Shown piece by piece: positions 16,028-25,794 of a DNA stretch of 64,000 nt; position 1 is the first letter of the stretch; the number at the start of each line of letters is the position of its first letter. The stretch lies in NCBI RefSeq assembly GCF_013415305.1, contig NZ_JACBXU010000001.1, positions 62,001-126,000 of the forward strand, read 5' to 3'. Both the position numbers and the translations under genes were made by a program. Source of the stretch: Pantoea sp. WMus005 (GTDB lineage Bacteria; Pseudomonadota; Gammaproteobacteria; Enterobacterales; Enterobacteriaceae). Under the pieces are notes generated by a model. It made no database searches. It was not told the DNA's origin and saw nothing but the letters and a program-made list of their open reading frames with translations.

Positions 16028-16238
16028 AGCTGCTCATTCACCTGTTTATGATTGCCCCGCTTAGCGGATAAGAGCTCATAAAGCCCGAATGACGCACCAA
16101 ACGGAGCCTGCCGTCCACCTGACCGATAATCGCTTGCGTTATCAAACACCGGACGTAACGTTGAGTAAGGCTCCACCCATTCTTACGCGATGCACTACGC
16201 GTCGTGCCAGCGGCAGGCCATTGAGCCTGCCGTTTTCT
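16028..16238 (+). ncRNA. glmY: GlmY small RNA
   Basis: A small RNA of about 210 nt that acts by sequestering RapZ, so that GlmZ escapes RNase E cleavage and activates glmS translation, linking cell-wall amino sugar supply to GlmS. Hallmarks are the 5' segment GCTCATTCACC, CTCATAAAG followed by GAATGACGCA, and the late conserved block CGTTGAGT...GGCTCCACCC. It ends at the stem CGGCAGGC/GCCTGCCG (16211-16232) with a T-rich tail. It is somewhat longer than the 184-nt E. coli RNA because of extra bases before the terminator. Position between purL and glrK is as in E. coli. Confidence 0.92.
16211..16238 (+). terminator. glmY terminator
   Basis: A perfect 8-bp stem CGGCAGGC/GCCTGCCG with loop CATTGA, followed by TTTTCTTTT. 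Confidence 0.9.
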
Positions 16239-16323
16239 TTTGTTCCCTTTCTTTTGCCGACACCTTTCTTCGGCTGACAGAGTCCGCTAGCATCCAGACA
16301 GTGATTCTTAAGGAAGCGGCTGC

Positions 16324-17751
16324 GTGAAAAAATGGCGTTTATTTCCCCGTTCTCTGCGTCAGCTGGTGCTGATGGCATTTGTGCTGGTGCTGCTGCCCTT
16401 GCTGGTGCTGGCCTGGCAGGCGTGGGAAAGTCTTTCTGCGTTAAGCGAACAGGCTGCGGACACTAACCGCAATACTTTTACGGATGTGCGCAGAAGTGAG
16501 GCGATGGCGCGAACGGCGGTTGAGCTGGAGCGCAGCTATCGTCAGTACTGCGTGCTGGATGATGCTTCGCTGGCGCGGCTCTATCGGACTCAGCACACGC
16601 GCTACAGTCAGATGCTGAGCTCGCACAGCGCCAGCCTGCCCGAACTGCCCGCCTTCCAGACCTTACAGGCGACGTTGCCGCTGCTGACGCCACTGAAATG
16701 CGATAATGGCAACCCGGTGCCGCCTGCCGCAGAGGCGCTGGATCGTTTTTCTGCCACTAACGCCCAGATGGTGCAGGACACGCGCGAAGTGGTCTTTTCG
16801 CGCGGTTTACAGTTGCAGCGTGAAATCGCCGATCGCGGCCAGTTTTTTGGCTGGCAGTCGCTGATTCTTTTTATCATTAGTCTGGCCCTCATGACGCTGT
16901 TTACCGGCATGATTATTGGCCCGGTCAAGCGTATTGAGCGGATGATCAACCGGCTTGGCGAGGGACGGGAACTGGGTGACAGCGTGACATTTCGTGGCCC
17001 GCGCGAACTACGCTCACTGGGACAGCGCATCGTCTGGCTCAGCGAACGGCTCGCATGGCTGGAATCGCAGCGTCATGAATTTCTGCGCCATCTCTCTCAC
17101 GAATTGAAAACGCCACTGGCCAGCCTGCGTGAAGGCACCGAACTGCTGGCGGACGAAGTCGCCGGCGCGCTGAATGCCGATCAAAAAGAGGTGGTGACTA
17201 TCCTCGATGGCAGCAGCCGTCATCTGCAGCGTCTGATTGAACAGCTCCTCGATTACAACCGTAAACTGGCAGATGGCCCGATTGAACTGAAGCCGGTCAG
17301 CGTGGCAGAAATCGTGGAGGGCGTAGTCACTGCACATGCGCTCTCGGCGCGTGCCAAACTGATGCAGACGGTGGTCAATCTTGAGGTCATTCACTGCCTT
17401 GCCGAACCGACGTTACTGATGCGGGTCATTGATAACCTCTATTCGAACGCCGTGAACTACGGCAGCGAATCCGGTACCATCTGGCTTCGCAGTCAGCAGC
17501 TGGGTGATCGAATCTGGATTGAGGTCGCAAATAGTGGCTCGCCGATTCCGCCGGAAGAGCAGGCGATGATTTTCGAACCGTTCTTCCAGGGTAGCCAGCA
17601 ACGCAAAGGGCCGGTAAAAGGCAGCGGGCTGGGATTGAGTATTGCCAAAGATTGCCTGCGCCGGATGCACGGCGACCTGACGCTGGTCCCCTGCGAGCAG
17701 GCTGACGTCTGTTTTCGAATTGAACTGAACACCACATCCGGGAAAGTCTGA
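16324..17751 (+). CDS. glrK: Sensor histidine kinase GlrK (QseE)
   Basis: A 475-residue inner-membrane sensor kinase, partner of GlrR. Membrane spans lie at about residues 14-36 and 178-200 with a periplasmic sensor between, then a HAMP region, the HisKA box with phospho-acceptor His259 in LSHELKTPLA, and a HATPase domain (DNLYSNAVNYG, GSGLGLSIAKD). It controls glmY transcription through GlrR. The start is GTG with AGGA nine bases upstream. First gene of glrK-qseG-glrR, placed directly after glmY. Confidence 0.95.
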   Translation: MKKWRLFPRSLRQLVLMAFVLVLLPLLVLAWQAWESLSALSEQAADTNRNTFTDVRRSEAMARTAVELERSYRQYCVLDDASLARLYRTQHTRYSQMLSSHSASLPELPAFQTLQATLPLLTPLKCDNGNPVPPAAEALDRFSATNAQMVQDTREVVFSRGLQLQREIADRGQFFGWQSLILFIISLALMTLFTGMIIGPVKRIERMINRLGEGRELGDSVTFRGPRELRSLGQRIVWLSERLAWLESQRHEFLRHLSHELKTPLASLREGTELLADEVAGALNADQKEVVTILDGSSRHLQRLIEQLLDYNRKLADGPIELKPVSVAEIVEGVVTAHALSARAKLMQTVVNLEVIHCLAEPTLLMRVIDNLYSNAVNYGSESGTIWLRSQQLGDRIWIEVANSGSPIPPEEQAMIFEPFFQGSQQRKGPVKGSGLGLSIAKDCLRRMHGDLTLVPCEQADVCFRIELNTTSGKV

Positions 17752-17754
17752 CCG

Positions 17755-18423
17755 ATGAAATATTTACCCGCTTTGCTGTTGAGCACGCTGACTACGCTGC
17801 TCCTCAGCGGATGTACGACCTCCCCGGCCACCTCCTCTTTGCCGTCAGGCCATCAGGTGGCGGAACCCGATGTCAGAATTGCTGATTACCTGGCGACCCG
17901 CTGCAGTGATCTGTGGCCGATAGAGAATAGGGCGGCGCTGGATAATACCCTCTACTGGATGCGGGCGATCGACTGTGCTGAACGTCTTTCTCCCGCTGAG
18001 GCCCGTGCCGAAGCGCATCGCTGGCCGGCAGAAAACTGGTCGCGCGCCTTTAAGCAGGGCGTGCTGATGTCCAACGGCAATGTGACGCCCGTGGAGCGTC
18101 GTCGCTATGTTGAAACGCTGGATCGCTACAGCAGCGATTTCCCGCAGTCTGTGCGCCCGCTGATCCAGCTGTGGCGCAGCAATCAGACCGCGCAGCTCGA
18201 CCTCAGTGAAGCGCGCACCCGTTATGTCCATCTGCAGCAGAGCAGCGATACGCAGCTGGAGACGATACGCCAGCAGATGGTGAAACAGCAGCAGCAGCTC
18301 AGCGAGACACAGCATAAGCTGGAGCGGCTGACTGACATTGAGCGCCAGCTTTCATCACGTAAAGCCCCGGATGTCTCTGACAGCAGTCACGGCACGGCGC
18401 TGCCGCAGGATGAGGAGCAATAA
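17755..18423 (+). CDS. qseG: Outer-membrane lipoprotein QseG
   Basis: A 222-residue lipoprotein with a signal peptide and lipobox LLSGC (Cys20). The C-terminal third is a predicted coiled coil rich in Gln (about residues 155-200). It is encoded between kinase and regulator, 3 bp after glrK and overlapping glrR as TAATG. E. coli QseG interacts with GlrK and stimulates its activity from the periplasmic side. Sequence conservation in this family is modest, so context carries much of the call. Confidence 0.9.
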   Translation: MKYLPALLLSTLTTLLLSGCTTSPATSSLPSGHQVAEPDVRIADYLATRCSDLWPIENRAALDNTLYWMRAIDCAERLSPAEARAEAHRWPAENWSRAFKQGVLMSNGNVTPVERRRYVETLDRYSSDFPQSVRPLIQLWRSNQTAQLDLSEARTRYVHLQQSSDTQLETIRQQMVKQQQQLSETQHKLERLTDIERQLSSRKAPDVSDSSHGTALPQDEEQ

Positions 18424-19757
18424 TGGTGAGGCAAGCGGCTAAATTGCTGCTGGTAGATGACGATCCCAGCCTGCTGAAGCTGCTGGGCATGCGTCTTCGC
18501 AGCGAAGGGTATCAGGTCACCACCGCAGGCAGCGGACCCGAAGCATTGCGTCTGCTGCAGAAAGAGAAGATCGAGCTGGTGATTAGCGATCTGCGGATGG
18601 ATGAGATGGATGGCCTGGCGCTGTTTGGCGAGATCCAGAAGCGCCATACTGGTCTGCCGGTGATTATCCTGACGGCGCATGGTTCAATCCCGGACGCCGT
18701 ATCCGCCACGCAGCAGGGCGTCTTCAGCTTCCTGACCAAGCCGGTGGATAAAGATGCGCTCTATAAAGCCATTGATGAGGCGCTGGCACAGCAGGCACCG
18801 GTCAGCGATGATCGCTGGCGTGAGGCGATTGTTACCCGCAGCCCGCTGATGTTACGGCTGCTGGAGCAGGCGCACATGGTGGCGCAGTCGGACGTCAGCG
18901 TGTTGATTAATGGTCAGAGTGGCACCGGTAAGGAGATGCTGGCGCAGGCGATTCACGCCGCCAGTCCGCGTAACGGCAAGCCTTTTGTCGCCATTAACTG
19001 TGGCGCACTGCCGGAGCAGTTGCTGGAGTCAGAGCTGTTCGGCCATGCCAAAGGAGCCTTTACCGGCGCGGTCAGTGCCCGTGAAGGTTTGTTTAAGACT
19101 GCTGGCGGCGGCACGCTGTTTCTGGATGAGATTGGTGATATGCCGCAAACGCTACAGGTTAAGTTGTTGCGGGTGTTGCAGGAGCGTAAGGTCAGGCCGC
19201 TGGGCAGCGATCATGATAGTGAGATCGATGTGCGGATTATTTCAGCCACGCATCGCGATCTGCCCAGGGCAATGGAGAAAAAGGAGTTTCGCGAGGATCT
19301 CTTCTATCGTCTGAATGTGGTGAATCTGAAGATCCCGGCGCTGCATCAGCGTACGGAAGATATCCCGCTGCTGGCTAATCATCTGTTGCGGCAGGCGGCG
19401 GAACGGCATAAACCGCAGATTCGCAGTTTTTCCGTCGATGCAATGAAGCGCTTGATGGCCGCCAGCTGGCCGGGCAACGTGCGTCAGCTGGTTAACGTGA
19501 TTGAGCAGTGTGTGGCGTTGAGTTCATCGCCGGTGATCAGCGATGCGCTGGTGGAGCAGGCGTTGAGCGGCGAAAATAGCGCGTTGCCGACCTTTGCGGA
19601 GGCGCGCAATCAGTTTGAGCTTAACTATCTGCGTAAGCTGTTGCAGATGACCAAAGGCAATGTGACTAACGCCGCACGTCTGGCTGGACGCAACCGCACG
19701 GAGTTCTATAAGCTGCTGTCTCGTCATGAACTGGATGCCAGTGATTTCAAAGAGTAG
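18423..19757 (+). CDS. glrR: Sigma54-dependent response regulator GlrR (QseF)
   Basis: A 444-residue NtrC-class regulator. The receiver domain has the phospho-acceptor Asp56 in ISDLRMDEMDG. The central AAA+ domain has Walker A GQSGTGKE and the sigma54-contacting loop GAFTGA. A C-terminal Fis-type helix-turn-helix contains NVTNAARLAGRNRTEFYKLL. Phosphorylated by GlrK, it activates the sigma54 promoter of glmY, whose promoter and three matching sites are seen at 15803-16017. Confidence 0.96.
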   Translation: MVRQAAKLLLVDDDPSLLKLLGMRLRSEGYQVTTAGSGPEALRLLQKEKIELVISDLRMDEMDGLALFGEIQKRHTGLPVIILTAHGSIPDAVSATQQGVFSFLTKPVDKDALYKAIDEALAQQAPVSDDRWREAIVTRSPLMLRLLEQAHMVAQSDVSVLINGQSGTGKEMLAQAIHAASPRNGKPFVAINCGALPEQLLESELFGHAKGAFTGAVSAREGLFKTAGGGTLFLDEIGDMPQTLQVKLLRVLQERKVRPLGSDHDSEIDVRIISATHRDLPRAMEKKEFREDLFYRLNVVNLKIPALHQRTEDIPLLANHLLRQAAERHKPQIRSFSVDAMKRLMAASWPGNVRQLVNVIEQCVALSSSPVISDALVEQALSGENSALPTFAEARNQFELNYLRKLLQMTKGNVTNAARLAGRNRTEFYKLLSRHELDASDFKE

Positions 19758-19827
19758 CGGAGGCTGCGATGTGATACCGGCAGGTTGCCTGCTCAGGCCC
19801 GAATCTGAATGGGTGCGGTCAGCATAA

Positions 19828-20280
<453 letters not shown>

Positions 20281-20314
20281 CAGGCTTTTTATCAGCGCTT
20301 TATCAGCATCAAGA

Positions 20315-20337
20315 AGCCCGCGCTGCGGGCTTTTTTT
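20315..20337 (+). terminator. glnB terminator
   Basis: AGCCCGC/GCGGGCT stem with a GCT loop followed by six T's, between the convergent glnB and hmp genes. Confidence 0.88.
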
Positions 20338-20346
20338 ATGGCGCAA

Positions 20347-21531
20347 TTACATGCCTTTATGCGGGCCAAAGAGTTCGTAATGAATGCGTGCGTCTGCCAC
20401 GCGGGCATCACGCAGTTTCGCCACCACATGCTGCATAAAGGGCAGCGGGCCACAGAGGTAGAAGTGGGTATCGGGTAAGGCAAGACGTGCGGCGATCACG
20501 CTGATATCCATCAGACCCTGCGCGTCATAACGACCCGCATCTTCAGTCGCGGGCTCACGATACCAGATCTCGCTCATGAAATCGGCGAACTGCGCGCCAG
20601 TGGCACGCACTTCATCGCCAAAAGCATGCTGTTTGCCGTTCTCTGCGGCGTGCAGCCAGCTGACCGGCGCGCGATGCTGGTTAGCTGCCAGTGAATGCAG
20701 CATCGCCAGCATCGGGGTCTGACCCACGCCCGCAGAGATGAGCGCTACCGGTGTGACCGGATCGACATCCAGGAAGAAGTCACCGTGCGGTGCGGCGAGC
20801 ATCAGTTCGTCACCCACCTTAGCATTCTGATGCAACCAGCCGGAAACGGTCCCCTGCGCTTCACGTTTCACCGCAATCCGATAATCTTTGCCATTGCTGA
20901 GATGAGTCAGCGAGTACTGACGAATCTGGTGATGGTCGAAACTGGCGGGCTGCAGATGTACTGTCAGATACTGACCCGGCTTAAATGCCGCAACCGGGCC
21001 GCCATCCATCGGGCTGAAGGTAAAGCTTTTAACCACATCGCTTTGCTGCTCAATCGCGCTAATGCGAAAAGCACGGGTATCGCGCCAGCCTCCGGTTTGC
21101 TGCTCGGTCGCCTGATAAATTTCCTCTTCCCGATGGATAAACACATCTGCCAGTACGCCATAGGCCCGGCCCCATGCAGCCAGCGCCTCTTCGCCTGGAT
21201 TCAGTAGCTCTTTGATGGTTGCCAGCAGATTTTCACCCACGATGGCGTACTGTGCAGGCTGAATATTCAGGCTGGTGTGTTTCTGCGCAATTTTTTCCAC
21301 CGCAGGCAGCAGTACGGCCAGATTTTCCAGATTCGCGCCGTAAGCGCAGATGGCATTGAACAGCGCTTCGCGTTGATCGCCGTTGCGCTGGTTATTCATA
21401 TTAAAGACGTTTTTGAGTTCCGGATGGTGCGACAGCATGCGGTCATAGAAGTGGGCAGTGAGCTTTGGGCCGCAAGCGGCGATGGCAGGCAGGGTCGATT
21501 TAACGGTGGCGATGGTGTGTGCATCAAGCAT
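20347..21531 (-). CDS. hmp: Flavohemoprotein, nitric oxide dioxygenase
   Basis: A 394-residue enzyme oxidising NO to nitrate with O2 and NAD(P)H. The N-terminal globin domain (1-138) has proximal His85, distal Tyr29 and Gln53. The FAD domain carries RQYSLTH, and the NAD domain contains [10 protein letters not shown] and LCGPLPFMQ. It is divergent from glyA, as in E. coli, with an NsrR-type box directly upstream. NO-induced derepression is therefore expected. Confidence 0.97.
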   Translation of the reverse strand: MLDAHTIATVKSTLPAIAACGPKLTAHFYDRMLSHHPELKNVFNMNNQRNGDQREALFNAICAYGANLENLAVLLPAVEKIAQKHTSLNIQPAQYAIVGENLLATIKELLNPGEEALAAWGRAYGVLADVFIHREEEIYQATEQQTGGWRDTRAFRISAIEQQSDVVKSFTFSPMDGGPVAAFKPGQYLTVHLQPASFDHHQIRQYSLTHLSNGKDYRIAVKREAQGTVSGWLHQNAKVGDELMLAAPHGDFFLDVDPVTPVALISAGVGQTPMLAMLHSLAANQHRAPVSWLHAAENGKQHAFGDEVRATGAQFADFMSEIWYREPATEDAGRYDAQGLMDISVIAARLALPDTHFYLCGPLPFMQHVVAKLRDARVADARIHYELFGPHKGM

Positions 21532-21549
21532 ATCAGTGGCCTCTTTATA

Positions 21550-21572
21550 AACATGTATTTTAAATGCATCTT
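21550..21572 (-). promoter_or_regulatory. NsrR binding site of hmp
   Basis: On the minus strand, the 23 bp read AAGATGCATTTAA followed by AATACATGTT, an imperfect 11-1-11 palindrome matching the E. coli NsrR operator in front of hmp (half-site AAGATGYATTT). It lies about 18 bp from the hmp start. NsrR is a NO-sensing Fe-S repressor. Confidence 0.9.
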
Positions 21573-21857
21573 ATAGCTAACTCGCCTGTGGAGTAAATAA
21601 CCCGGGAAAATTTCGGGTTATGCAGGTGGCAACATTCAGGTGCATGAACAGAAGCCGCCGTCACATCCCAGAGAAAAAATGTGACGTCTGAACGGGGTAA
21701 AAAGGTGTAAAAAAGCAGTGCCAGTCACCAGCCAATCGTTTGCGTAAAAAGAGGCGGTTCACCCTACCTTCACCTGTTAAAACGGTTTACACTGTTGGCC
21801 TTCGCCCCTGAAGGGGGGTAAATACCGTCAGAAAGTTAGCTGAGTCAGGAGATCCGG
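21573..21857. other. hmp-glyA divergent control region
   Basis: This is the rest of the 326-bp gap between hmp and glyA. Besides the PurR box it holds two inverted repeats, ATAACCCG/CGGGTTAT at 21597-21621 and CGTCACAT/ATGTGACG at 21659-21686. E. coli has MetR sites in this interval; no convincing TGAA-N5-TTCA element was found by eye. No reading frame of interest is present. Confidence 0.6.
21730..21745 (+). promoter_or_regulatory. PurR operator of glyA
   Basis: AGCCAATCGTTTGCGT is a good PUR box with one perfect half (CGTTTGCGT), about 110 bp before glyA. PurR repression of glyA is established in E. coli. Confidence 0.82.
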
Positions 21858-23111
21858 ATGTTAAAGCGTGATATGAACATTGCCGATTACGATGCCGAGT
21901 TGTGGCAGGCGATGGAGCAGGAGACAGTGCGTCAGGAAGAGCACATTGAACTGATTGCTTCTGAAAACTACACCAGCCCGCGTGTTATGCAGGCACAGGG
22001 TTCTCAGCTCACCAATAAATACGCTGAAGGGTATCCAGGCAAACGCTATTACGGCGGCTGTGAGTACGTTGATATCGTTGAGCAACTGGCCATCGATCGC
22101 GCAAAAGCGCTGTTTGGTGCTGATTACGCTAACGTGCAGCCACACTCAGGTTCACAGGCTAACTTCGCGGTTTACACCGCGTTGCTGCAGCCGGGTGATA
22201 CCATTCTCGGGATGAATCTGGCGCACGGTGGACACCTGACTCATGGCTCACCGGTTAACCTGTCCGGTAAACTCTATAACGTGGTTGCTTACGGTATCGA
22301 TGAGACCGGCAAAATCGACTACGACGAACTGGCTGAACTGGCGAAAACCCACAAGCCAAAAATGATCGTTGGCGGATTCTCAGCGTATTCCGGCGTCTGC
22401 GACTGGGCGAAAATGCGCGAAATCGCGGATAGCGTGGGTGCCTGGCTGTTTGTGGACATGGCGCACGTTGCTGGCCTGATTGCTGCAGATGTCTATCCAA
22501 GTCCGATTGCGCATGCACACGTTGTCACCTCCACCACCCATAAAACGCTGGCAGGTCCGCGCGGTGGTATTATTCTGGCGAAAAACGGCGACGAAGATTT
22601 CTATAAGAAACTGAACTCAGCTGTCTTCCCTGGCGGTCAGGGCGGTCCTCTGATGCATGTTATCGCGGGTAAAGCGGTCGCGTTCAAAGAGGCGATGGAG
22701 CCGGAATTCAAAACCTACCAGCAGCAGGTGGCAAAAAATGCCAAAGCAATGGTTGAGGTGCTGATTGAACGTGGCTATGACATCGTTTCTGGTGGCACCT
22801 ATAACCATCTGTTCCTGATCGATCTGGTGAGCAAAAACCTGACCGGTAAAGAAGCAGATGCTGCGCTGGGCCGTGCCAACATCACGGTCAACAAGAACAG
22901 CGTACCTAACGACCCGAAAAGCCCGTTTGTGACGTCTGGTATTCGTATCGGTACACCTGCTGTTACGCGTCGTGGTTTCAACGAAGCGGACGTGCGCGAA
23001 CTGGCTGGCTGGATCGCCGATGTGCTGGATAACGTCAATGACGAAGCAACCATTGAGCGCACGAAGAAGAAAGTGCTGGAAATCTGCAGCCGTCTGCCGG
23101 TCTACGCTTAA
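21858..23111 (+). CDS. glyA: Serine hydroxymethyltransferase
   Basis: A 417-residue PLP enzyme, E. coli length, interconverting serine and glycine with tetrahydrofolate and the main source of one-carbon units. The PLP lysine is Lys229 in [14 protein letters not shown]. Upstream a PurR box fits its role in purine precursor supply, and a strong intrinsic terminator follows. The start MLKRDMN is the family N-terminus, with AGGAG just upstream. Confidence 0.98.
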   Translation: MLKRDMNIADYDAELWQAMEQETVRQEEHIELIASENYTSPRVMQAQGSQLTNKYAEGYPGKRYYGGCEYVDIVEQLAIDRAKALFGADYANVQPHSGSQANFAVYTALLQPGDTILGMNLAHGGHLTHGSPVNLSGKLYNVVAYGIDETGKIDYDELAELAKTHKPKMIVGGFSAYSGVCDWAKMREIADSVGAWLFVDMAHVAGLIAADVYPSPIAHAHVVTSTTHKTLAGPRGGIILAKNGDEDFYKKLNSAVFPGGQGGPLMHVIAGKAVAFKEAMEPEFKTYQQQVAKNAKAMVEVLIERGYDIVSGGTYNHLFLIDLVSKNLTGKEADAALGRANITVNKNSVPNDPKSPFVTSGIRIGTPAVTRRGFNEADVRELAGWIADVLDNVNDEATIERTKKKVLEICSRLPVYA

Positions 23112-23136
23112 TCGTTAACCTGTTGTGAGACAATAT

Positions 23137-23165
23137 AAAAAGGATGGCAACTGCCATCCTTTTTT
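23137..23165 (+). terminator. glyA terminator
   Basis: AAAAAGGATGGC/GCCATCCTTTTT, a perfect 12-bp stem with an AACT loop and a continuing T-run. Confidence 0.93.
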
Positions 23166-23239
23166 ATTGCCTGTCCTGCGGCGCTCTGCCAGAGTAGCGC
23201 CCACTTATGCTGCCAGGCAGCAAACCTGCTGGAGGGAAT

Positions 23240-24388
23240 ATGGCAATCGGCTCCGCCAGATGGCTCGGATTGGGCTACTTCACTTACTTCTTCTGTTACG
23301 GCATCTATCTGCCATTCTGGGGCGTGTGGCTGAAAGGGACCGGCCTGGATGCTGAAAAAATTGGCCTGCTTCTTGGTTGTGGCATGGTGGCCCGTTTTGT
23401 CGGCAGTCTGCTCATCGCTTCTCAGGTCAAAAATCCTTCACGATTGATTACAGCGCTGCGTCTGCTGGCGCTGATGACCTGTCTGTTCGCCGCCGGTTTC
23501 TGGGTGGGTGAGCAGTGGATGTGGCTGCTGACGATCATGATTGGCTTTAACCTCTTTTTCTCGCCGCTGGTCCCGCTCAGCGATGCGCTGGCCGCGACCT
23601 GGACACAGCAGATTGGGCTGGCCTACGGGCCGGTCAGGCTGTGGGGATCGCTGGCCTTTGTCATCAGTTCGGCGTTAACCGGCGTGCTGGTCAGTGCCTA
23701 CTCCTCTAACGCCATTCTGCTGCTGCTTTCCGTCGGTGTCATTTCTATGCTGGCTGGCATGATGCTGACACCCGCCACCCAGCCGCAGGGCAATGAGCGG
23801 CAGGGTGCTGTCGGCGGCGGCTGGCAGGTGTGGCGTGCGTTGCTGCGTGAGAATGCGGTATGGCGATTCATGCTCTGCGTGACACTGCTGCAGGGCGCAC
23901 ACGCCGCCTATTATGGATTTAGTGCTATCTGGTGGCAGGAGAGCGGCTATTCCGCCTCGACGGTGGGCTATCTCTGGTCGCTGGGCGTGGTGGCGGAGAT
24001 TGTGGTGTTTGCCCTGAGTAACCGGCTGTTCCGCCGCTGGAGCGCGCGCGATCTGCTGCTGCTTTCGGGCATCTGCGCACTGATCCGCTGGAGCCTGATG
24101 GGGGCGACGACCGCGCTGCCGCTGCTGATTGTGGCGCAAATTCTCCACTGTGGCAGCTTCACCGTCTGCCATCTGGCGGCGATGCGATTTATCGCGGCGC
24201 GCAAGGGGGCGGAAGTGATTCGGCTGCAATCACTCTATTCCGCACTGGCGATGGGCGGTGGCATTGCAGTGATGACAATGATCTGCGGCGTGCTGTTCGC
24301 GCATCTGCAAGGACATCTGTTCTGGGTGATGGCGCTGGTCGCACTGCCCGCGCTGTTCCTGCGTCCCGGCTACGACTCCAGTAAATAA
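23240..24388 (+). CDS. hcaT: MFS transporter, HcaT-like
   Basis: A 382-residue major facilitator protein with about 12 hydrophobic segments. It closely resembles E. coli HcaT (motifs WLGLGYFTYFF, LPFWGVWLKG, QGAHAAYYGFSAIWWQ, HCGSFTVCHLAAMR), a putative 3-phenylpropionate permease. None of the hca catabolic genes is nearby, so the substrate here is open. The ATG at 23240 has GGAGGG four bases upstream. It ends inside the 3' end of convergent csiE (19-bp overlap). Confidence 0.85.
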   Translation: MAIGSARWLGLGYFTYFFCYGIYLPFWGVWLKGTGLDAEKIGLLLGCGMVARFVGSLLIASQVKNPSRLITALRLLALMTCLFAAGFWVGEQWMWLLTIMIGFNLFFSPLVPLSDALAATWTQQIGLAYGPVRLWGSLAFVISSALTGVLVSAYSSNAILLLLSVGVISMLAGMMLTPATQPQGNERQGAVGGGWQVWRALLRENAVWRFMLCVTLLQGAHAAYYGFSAIWWQESGYSASTVGYLWSLGVVAEIVVFALSNRLFRRWSARDLLLLSGICALIRWSLMGATTALPLLIVAQILHCGSFTVCHLAAMRFIAARKGAEVIRLQSLYSALAMGGGIAVMTMICGVLFAHLQGHLFWVMALVALPALFLRPGYDSSK

Positions 24389-25638
24389 CGAATTCGCTGC
24401 TGATGGTGTAACGTCAGCGGCAGTTCCGCATGCACCAGCGGCGGAGAGAACAAGGGCAGCGAAGTAGGGTAGGGCGAAATGATGATGTCGACATCCTTTG
24501 GCGCGCCATCCCGCTGAAACTGCTTTACGTCCTGATAAGTAATATTGACTGGCAGCAGCGTGATCTCCCGGATCTGCTGCTCCACATCCTGCTCGAGATC
24601 GGCGTCGTCGCCGGTCAGGATCAGGACCTGTTTCTCCTGCAGCGCACTCTCCTGCATCAGCCAGGCGCCAAAAATAATGGTCACTAAGCTCACTTCTTCC
24701 GGCGTAAAAGCGATGTTGTAGTGCTGCTCAAAACCCTTCAAGGCCTCATGAGTCGTGCGTAGCAGTCGGGGATAGAGACGGCTGACATCCAGTGCCACGC
24801 TATTGTCGATGCCGATATTGAAGTGGGTGCGATCCAGCGCCTGCGCCAGATGAGGATAGAGCTGGTGCAGCAGTTCGTTGCGGTCAGCAAACGTAATCCC
24901 GGCACAGGCTTCAAAATCATTAATCAGCTGCTGAGTCGCGTTCATTAACTGCTGCTCAGCAGGATGCGCCACCGCGTCAACAACTGGCGTATGAATCTGA
25001 CTGAACAGCAGTGTCCAGAAGTCCGCTTCGCTGACGGGCGGAGCAATGTGGCAGCGTTTGCGCCAGTGGTAAATCACATCCTCGGCGGCCTGGCGCTCAG
25101 GCTTCTGTTGCAGCCAGAGACATTGCGCCTCACTGAACAGCACTGGCTGGCGCTGGCACAATCCATACTTCATGAATATCTGCAGAAAAAGCCGGTCACG
25201 TTCGCTGAAGTCACGCTTCAGACGCAGGCTGCAGTGCTGGATCAGTGCCTGTAAATTGGTCTCATCCCACAGCGCTTTCTCAATTTTCATGACCTTCAGG
25301 CGCTGACGCAGAGGAGCAGCAAAATGCTCGCAGACGAAATCCTGCGATAAACGCAGACTGCGTCGCAGGTTGTGCAACAGACAGAGGCGCCGATCCAACT
25401 CTGTTCCATGAAGACGAAAGCTGCCATCCACCATCTGATGCAATTCCAGCTGGTGATATCGCTGTATCTCAAGGCCCACATCCGCGATATCCTGTCGGGC
25501 AACAGCAGGATCGACGCCATTCAGCTGGCAGACTTTTTCAAGCGTGAGCAAAGGTGTCGGCAGAAACAGCAGCAATAAAAGATGGCACTGACGCTGTGAA
25601 CGGGAGAAGAGTGGTGCCAAAGGGGTAGCAGAACTCAT
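24370..25638 (-). CDS. csiE: CsiE, PRD-containing stationary-phase protein
   Basis: A 422-residue protein close to E. coli CsiE (426). An N-terminal winged-helix-like region is followed by PRD-type regions of the BglG antiterminator class (around HFNIGIDNSVALDVSRLYPRL). CsiE is induced by RpoS and cAMP-CRP in E. coli, and its molecular function is unknown. The ATG at 25638 is preferred to a TTG one codon upstream. Convergent with hcaT, as in E. coli. Confidence 0.88.
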   Translation of the reverse strand: MSSATPLAPLFSRSQRQCHLLLLLFLPTPLLTLEKVCQLNGVDPAVARQDIADVGLEIQRYHQLELHQMVDGSFRLHGTELDRRLCLLHNLRRSLRLSQDFVCEHFAAPLRQRLKVMKIEKALWDETNLQALIQHCSLRLKRDFSERDRLFLQIFMKYGLCQRQPVLFSEAQCLWLQQKPERQAAEDVIYHWRKRCHIAPPVSEADFWTLLFSQIHTPVVDAVAHPAEQQLMNATQQLINDFEACAGITFADRNELLHQLYPHLAQALDRTHFNIGIDNSVALDVSRLYPRLLRTTHEALKGFEQHYNIAFTPEEVSLVTIIFGAWLMQESALQEKQVLILTGDDADLEQDVEQQIREITLLPVNITYQDVKQFQRDGAPKDVDIIISPYPTSLPLFSPPLVHAELPLTLHHQQRIRYLLES

Positions 25639-25771
25639 CAATCAGATTTCCAGCAGACTATTTTGAGCTAAGAATAGTCAACCCGGTCAGCGCCTGCGCG
25701 GTTTACGCGGTTTATTTGCCGGAGGTTTAAGGCGGGTCACAAAATTTGTTACTTATCGATCCTTTTAATCG

Positions 25772-25794
25772 GAAACGTTACTTTATAACATTAT
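25772..25794 (+). promoter_or_regulatory. Zur-like operator overlapping the zevA start
   Basis: The 23-bp stretch has the core GTTACTTTATAAC and outer GAAA and CATT arms. By eye it agrees with the enterobacterial Zur consensus (GAAATGTTATA-N-TATAACATTTC) at about 17 positions. It runs into the ATG at 25793. If real, zinc-loaded Zur would repress the pair that follows. Confidence 0.6.

Noticed and set aside
16089..16277. Open frame across the glmY region
   Set aside because: It lies inside the small RNA and its terminator and has no Shine-Dalgarno.
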